A stretch of DNA of 7,401 nucleotides from assembly GCA_030017815.1 (NCBI GenBank), contig JASEGX010000121.1:1-7401 (forward strand). The letters run 5' to 3'. The DNA is from Thermodesulfobacteriota bacterium (lineage in GTDB: Bacteria; Desulfobacterota; QYQD01). The notes under the pieces are model-generated. The model ran no database searches. It saw nothing but the letters and a program-made list of their open reading frames with translations, and was not told the origin of the DNA. Below, piece by piece: positions 6,013 to 7,401 of the stretch; position 1 is the stretch's first letter; every line of letters begins with the position of its first letter. The position numbers were made by a program, and so were the translations under genes.

Positions 6013-7182
6013 TTAACCCGCTATCTTACCCTTCAGGCCCATTTTGCACTTTAGCATAGACAGCAGGTTCGGGAAACCTTCTCTGCCCATCAACACCTCA
6101 ATAAAAAGACCTATCAATTCCCTGTACTTTCCAATGAGACGAAAGTTTGCCCGGGGATGGCCGTAGAGCAGCCTAGCTACGCGCTCGGCCGCCGCAAACT
6201 GGGGATGGAGTTCTGTCCTTATCCGGCGCTCATAATTGCTTAAGGCCCGGCAAGGGTCTTTACTATGCTCAATAAGACAGGCAGCCAGGATCAGTCCGCT
6301 CCACAGGGCATAATAAATCCCTTCTCCGGTTAATGGATTAACCAGACCGGCCGCATCACCGATCAGCGCCACACGGTTACTGACCACTTTCTTCTTGCGA
6401 TTCTCGGATGTGGAAAGGGGAATCCAGTAGCCGTTAATAGCCGCCGGCTTCTCTCCGGTTAACAGCCCATGACTGGTAAACAGATTGGAAAACGCCTCCT
6501 TCAGTCTGTGCCCCCTGGCCCCGGAATCAGCTATCCCCACCGAATATGAAGGGTGTCTTGGAAATATCCAGCCATACCCGAAATCAACCCATCCCACGTC
6601 TATCCAGATACGATCTTCCGGTCGAGGATGCGCCGAAGCGTAGGACTTCCTGCTTATACCTATCTCCGCCTCCAGCGCAAGAGAGCTTGAATGTCCATAC
6701 CCCTCTCCGAATCTTCTGGCCACGATACCCTGTACCCCATCCGCCCCAACCAGAACCCGGCCGCGGTAACAACCCGTTTTGGTCTCAACCGATACGCCGT
6801 CCTCACTCTCGGTTAATGAAACGGCCCCCTCTCCCTGGCGTACCGTAGCGCCGGCCTCGGCCGCCTTTGCCGCCAGGAATTGATCAAACCTTTCCCGGCG
6901 GACAATATAGGCAAATGGCTCACTTAACCTATATGCGATCTCACCCTGCCCTTTGAAGGTAAAGACCACTTCAGTTATAGGATGCTCAATCACCGAAGAC
7001 ACAGAAAAAGGCAGGACAGCATCTACCTTTCGGGAAATACAACCACCGCAGGTCTTGGGCCGTGGATGTATTCGCTTATCCAGGGCCAGAACAGACCACC
7101 CGGCCCGGGCCAGAGTATAGGCAGTAATGGCCCCCGCCGGCCCCAACCCTACCACTACACAGTCAAAAAGAGTCTGTCCCAT
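6013..7182 (-). CDS. Geranylgeranyl reductase family FAD-dependent oxidoreductase
   Basis: This 389-residue flavoprotein belongs to the p-hydroxybenzoate hydroxylase superfamily. The N-terminal Rossmann motif GLGPAGA is at 12-18, followed by an acidic strand end at Asp35. CGG at 45-47 corresponds to the conserved cysteine-glycine segment of geranylgeranyl reductases. RRERFD (95-100) and GADG (146-149) are the usual second and third motifs, YGWIFP (203-208) is the (Y/F)xWxFP substrate-cavity motif, and GDAAGLVNPLTGEGI (275-289) binds the FAD ribityl and pyrophosphate. Enzymes of this family saturate isoprenoid double bonds in chlorophyll side chains, archaeal lipids or menaquinone tails. With no photosynthesis gene in view, menaquinone or polyprenyl reduction is the most likely role, but this is inference. 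An in-frame stop at 7191-7189 fixes the ATG at 7182. It is the first visible gene of the ftsB-efp cluster. Confidence 0.87.
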   Translation of the reverse strand: MGQTLFDCVVVGLGPAGAITAYTLARAGWSVLALDKRIHPRPKTCGGCISRKVDAVLPFSVSSVIEHPITEVVFTFKGQGEIAYRLSEPFAYIVRRERFDQFLAAKAAEAGATVRQGEGAVSLTESEDGVSVETKTGCYRGRVLVGADGVQGIVARRFGEGYGHSSSLALEAEIGISRKSYASAHPRPEDRIWIDVGWVDFGYGWIFPRHPSYSVGIADSGARGHRLKEAFSNLFTSHGLLTGEKPAAINGYWIPLSTSENRKKKVVSNRVALIGDAAGLVNPLTGEGIYYALWSGLILAACLIEHSKDPCRALSNYERRIRTELHPQFAAAERVARLLYGHPRANFRLIGKYRELIGLFIEVLMGREGFPNLLSMLKCKMGLKGKIAG

Positions 7183-7246
7183 GCGCGCCTACACGGCATT
7201 AAGTAACACAAAACTGTATATCTGACAATCACTTCTTGGCATCGGT

Positions 7247-7281
7247 CTTGTCATTCCCGCCCCTGCTTCTGCAGAGACAAG
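7247..7281. repeat. GTCATTCCCGC repeat, partial copy
   Basis: TTGTCATTCCCGC (7248-7260) matches the left arm of the two repeats further right, but its GCGGGAAT right arm is missing. The copy is instead enclosed by CTTGTC (7247-7252) and GACAAG (7276-7281), with an inner CTGC-TTCT-GCAG hairpin at 7263-7274. It may be a decayed or rearranged copy. Confidence 0.6.
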
Positions 7282-7324
7282 CCCCTTTCTTTGTCATTCC
7301 TGCGAAAGCAGGAATACAAGGGGC
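7281..7324. repeat. Palindromic repeat with GAAA loop
   Basis: A perfect 8-base stem, ATTCCTGC (7296-7303) with GCAGGAAT (7308-7315), closes a GAAA tetraloop. The stem extends outward by TTGT (7291-7294) with ACAA (7316-7319) across a one-base bulge. GCCCC (7281-7285) then pairs with GGGGC (7320-7324) across a five-base bulge. This is the most complete copy in the cluster. No U-tract follows on either strand. Confidence 0.75.
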
Positions 7325-7325
7325 T

Positions 7326-7384
7326 ATGGAGCCTCTTGCAAAACTCCATTTTTTGTCATTCCCGCAATGCTTTTGAGCGGGAAT
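7326..7384. repeat. Palindromic repeat copy with leading ATGGAG/CTCCAT stem
   Basis: ATTCCCGC (7358-7365) pairs with GCGGGAAT (7377-7384) around an 11-base loop. Just before it, ATGGAG (7326-7331) pairs with CTCCAT (7344-7349) and runs into TTTTTT (7349-7354), which resembles a weak plus-strand terminator. No plus-strand gene precedes it, so I treat it as part of the repeat unit. The copy continues to or beyond the right part of the window. Confidence 0.65.
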
Positions 7385-7401
7385 CTGGTTTTATTCAAGT
7401 A

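Noticed and set aside
6546..6848. Plus-strand ORF of 100 codons antisense to the flavoprotein gene
   Set aside because: It is a proline- and arginine-rich shadow frame with no ribosome binding site, lying over a gene whose motifs are all intact.
7183..7235. Promoter for the flavoprotein-ftsB-efp genes (TTGTCA on the minus strand at 7229-7224)
   Set aside because: The hexamer is a fair -35 box, but no acceptable -10 box lies at 16-18 bases, so the promoter remains unidentified.

Overview
The window is ordinary bacterial chromosome. Nine genes can be read: eight complete and one cut by the left edge. Balanced base composition, a FabL-type enoyl reductase, a bacterial geranylgeranyl-reductase-family flavoprotein and short GTCATTCCYGC hairpin repeats suggest an uncultured or little-studied anaerobe of the Desulfobacterota or a neighbouring phylum. 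That placement is an inference from family and repeat recollection, not from a marker gene.

Layout. On the plus strand, bases 1-197 are the 3' end of ribonuclease PH (rph). A complete protein of unknown function follows (397-1023) with a strong ribosome binding site. It converges on fabL (1099-1851, minus), a close match to the Bacillus type III enoyl-ACP reductase, including its Tyr-x6-Lys active site. A 264-base divergent region carries a candidate promoter in each direction, the rightward one with a perfect TTGACA box. It leads into manC (2116-3549, plus), a bifunctional mannose-1-phosphate guanylyltransferase/mannose-6-phosphate isomerase that supplies GDP-mannose for surface polysaccharide.

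The right half is a minus-strand block. In transcription order it is a geranylgeranyl-reductase-family gene, ftsB (2 bases later), efp (8 bases later), a 167-base gap filled by two short tandem arrays, a YihY/BrkB membrane protein and pgsA (6 bases later). The theme is envelope and growth: isoprenoid or quinone side-chain reduction, septum formation, translation of proline-rich proteins, an inner-membrane protein and phosphatidylglycerol synthesis. manC and pgsA converge with 9 bases between them.

I found no CRISPR array, toxin-antitoxin pair, transposase, phage gene, tRNA or rRNA, and no convincing new multi-gene system. The most unusual sequences are the back-to-back 7-nt and 9-nt tandem arrays between efp and yihY, the repeat cluster at the right edge whose hairpin arms covary between copies, and the unassigned 208-residue protein.
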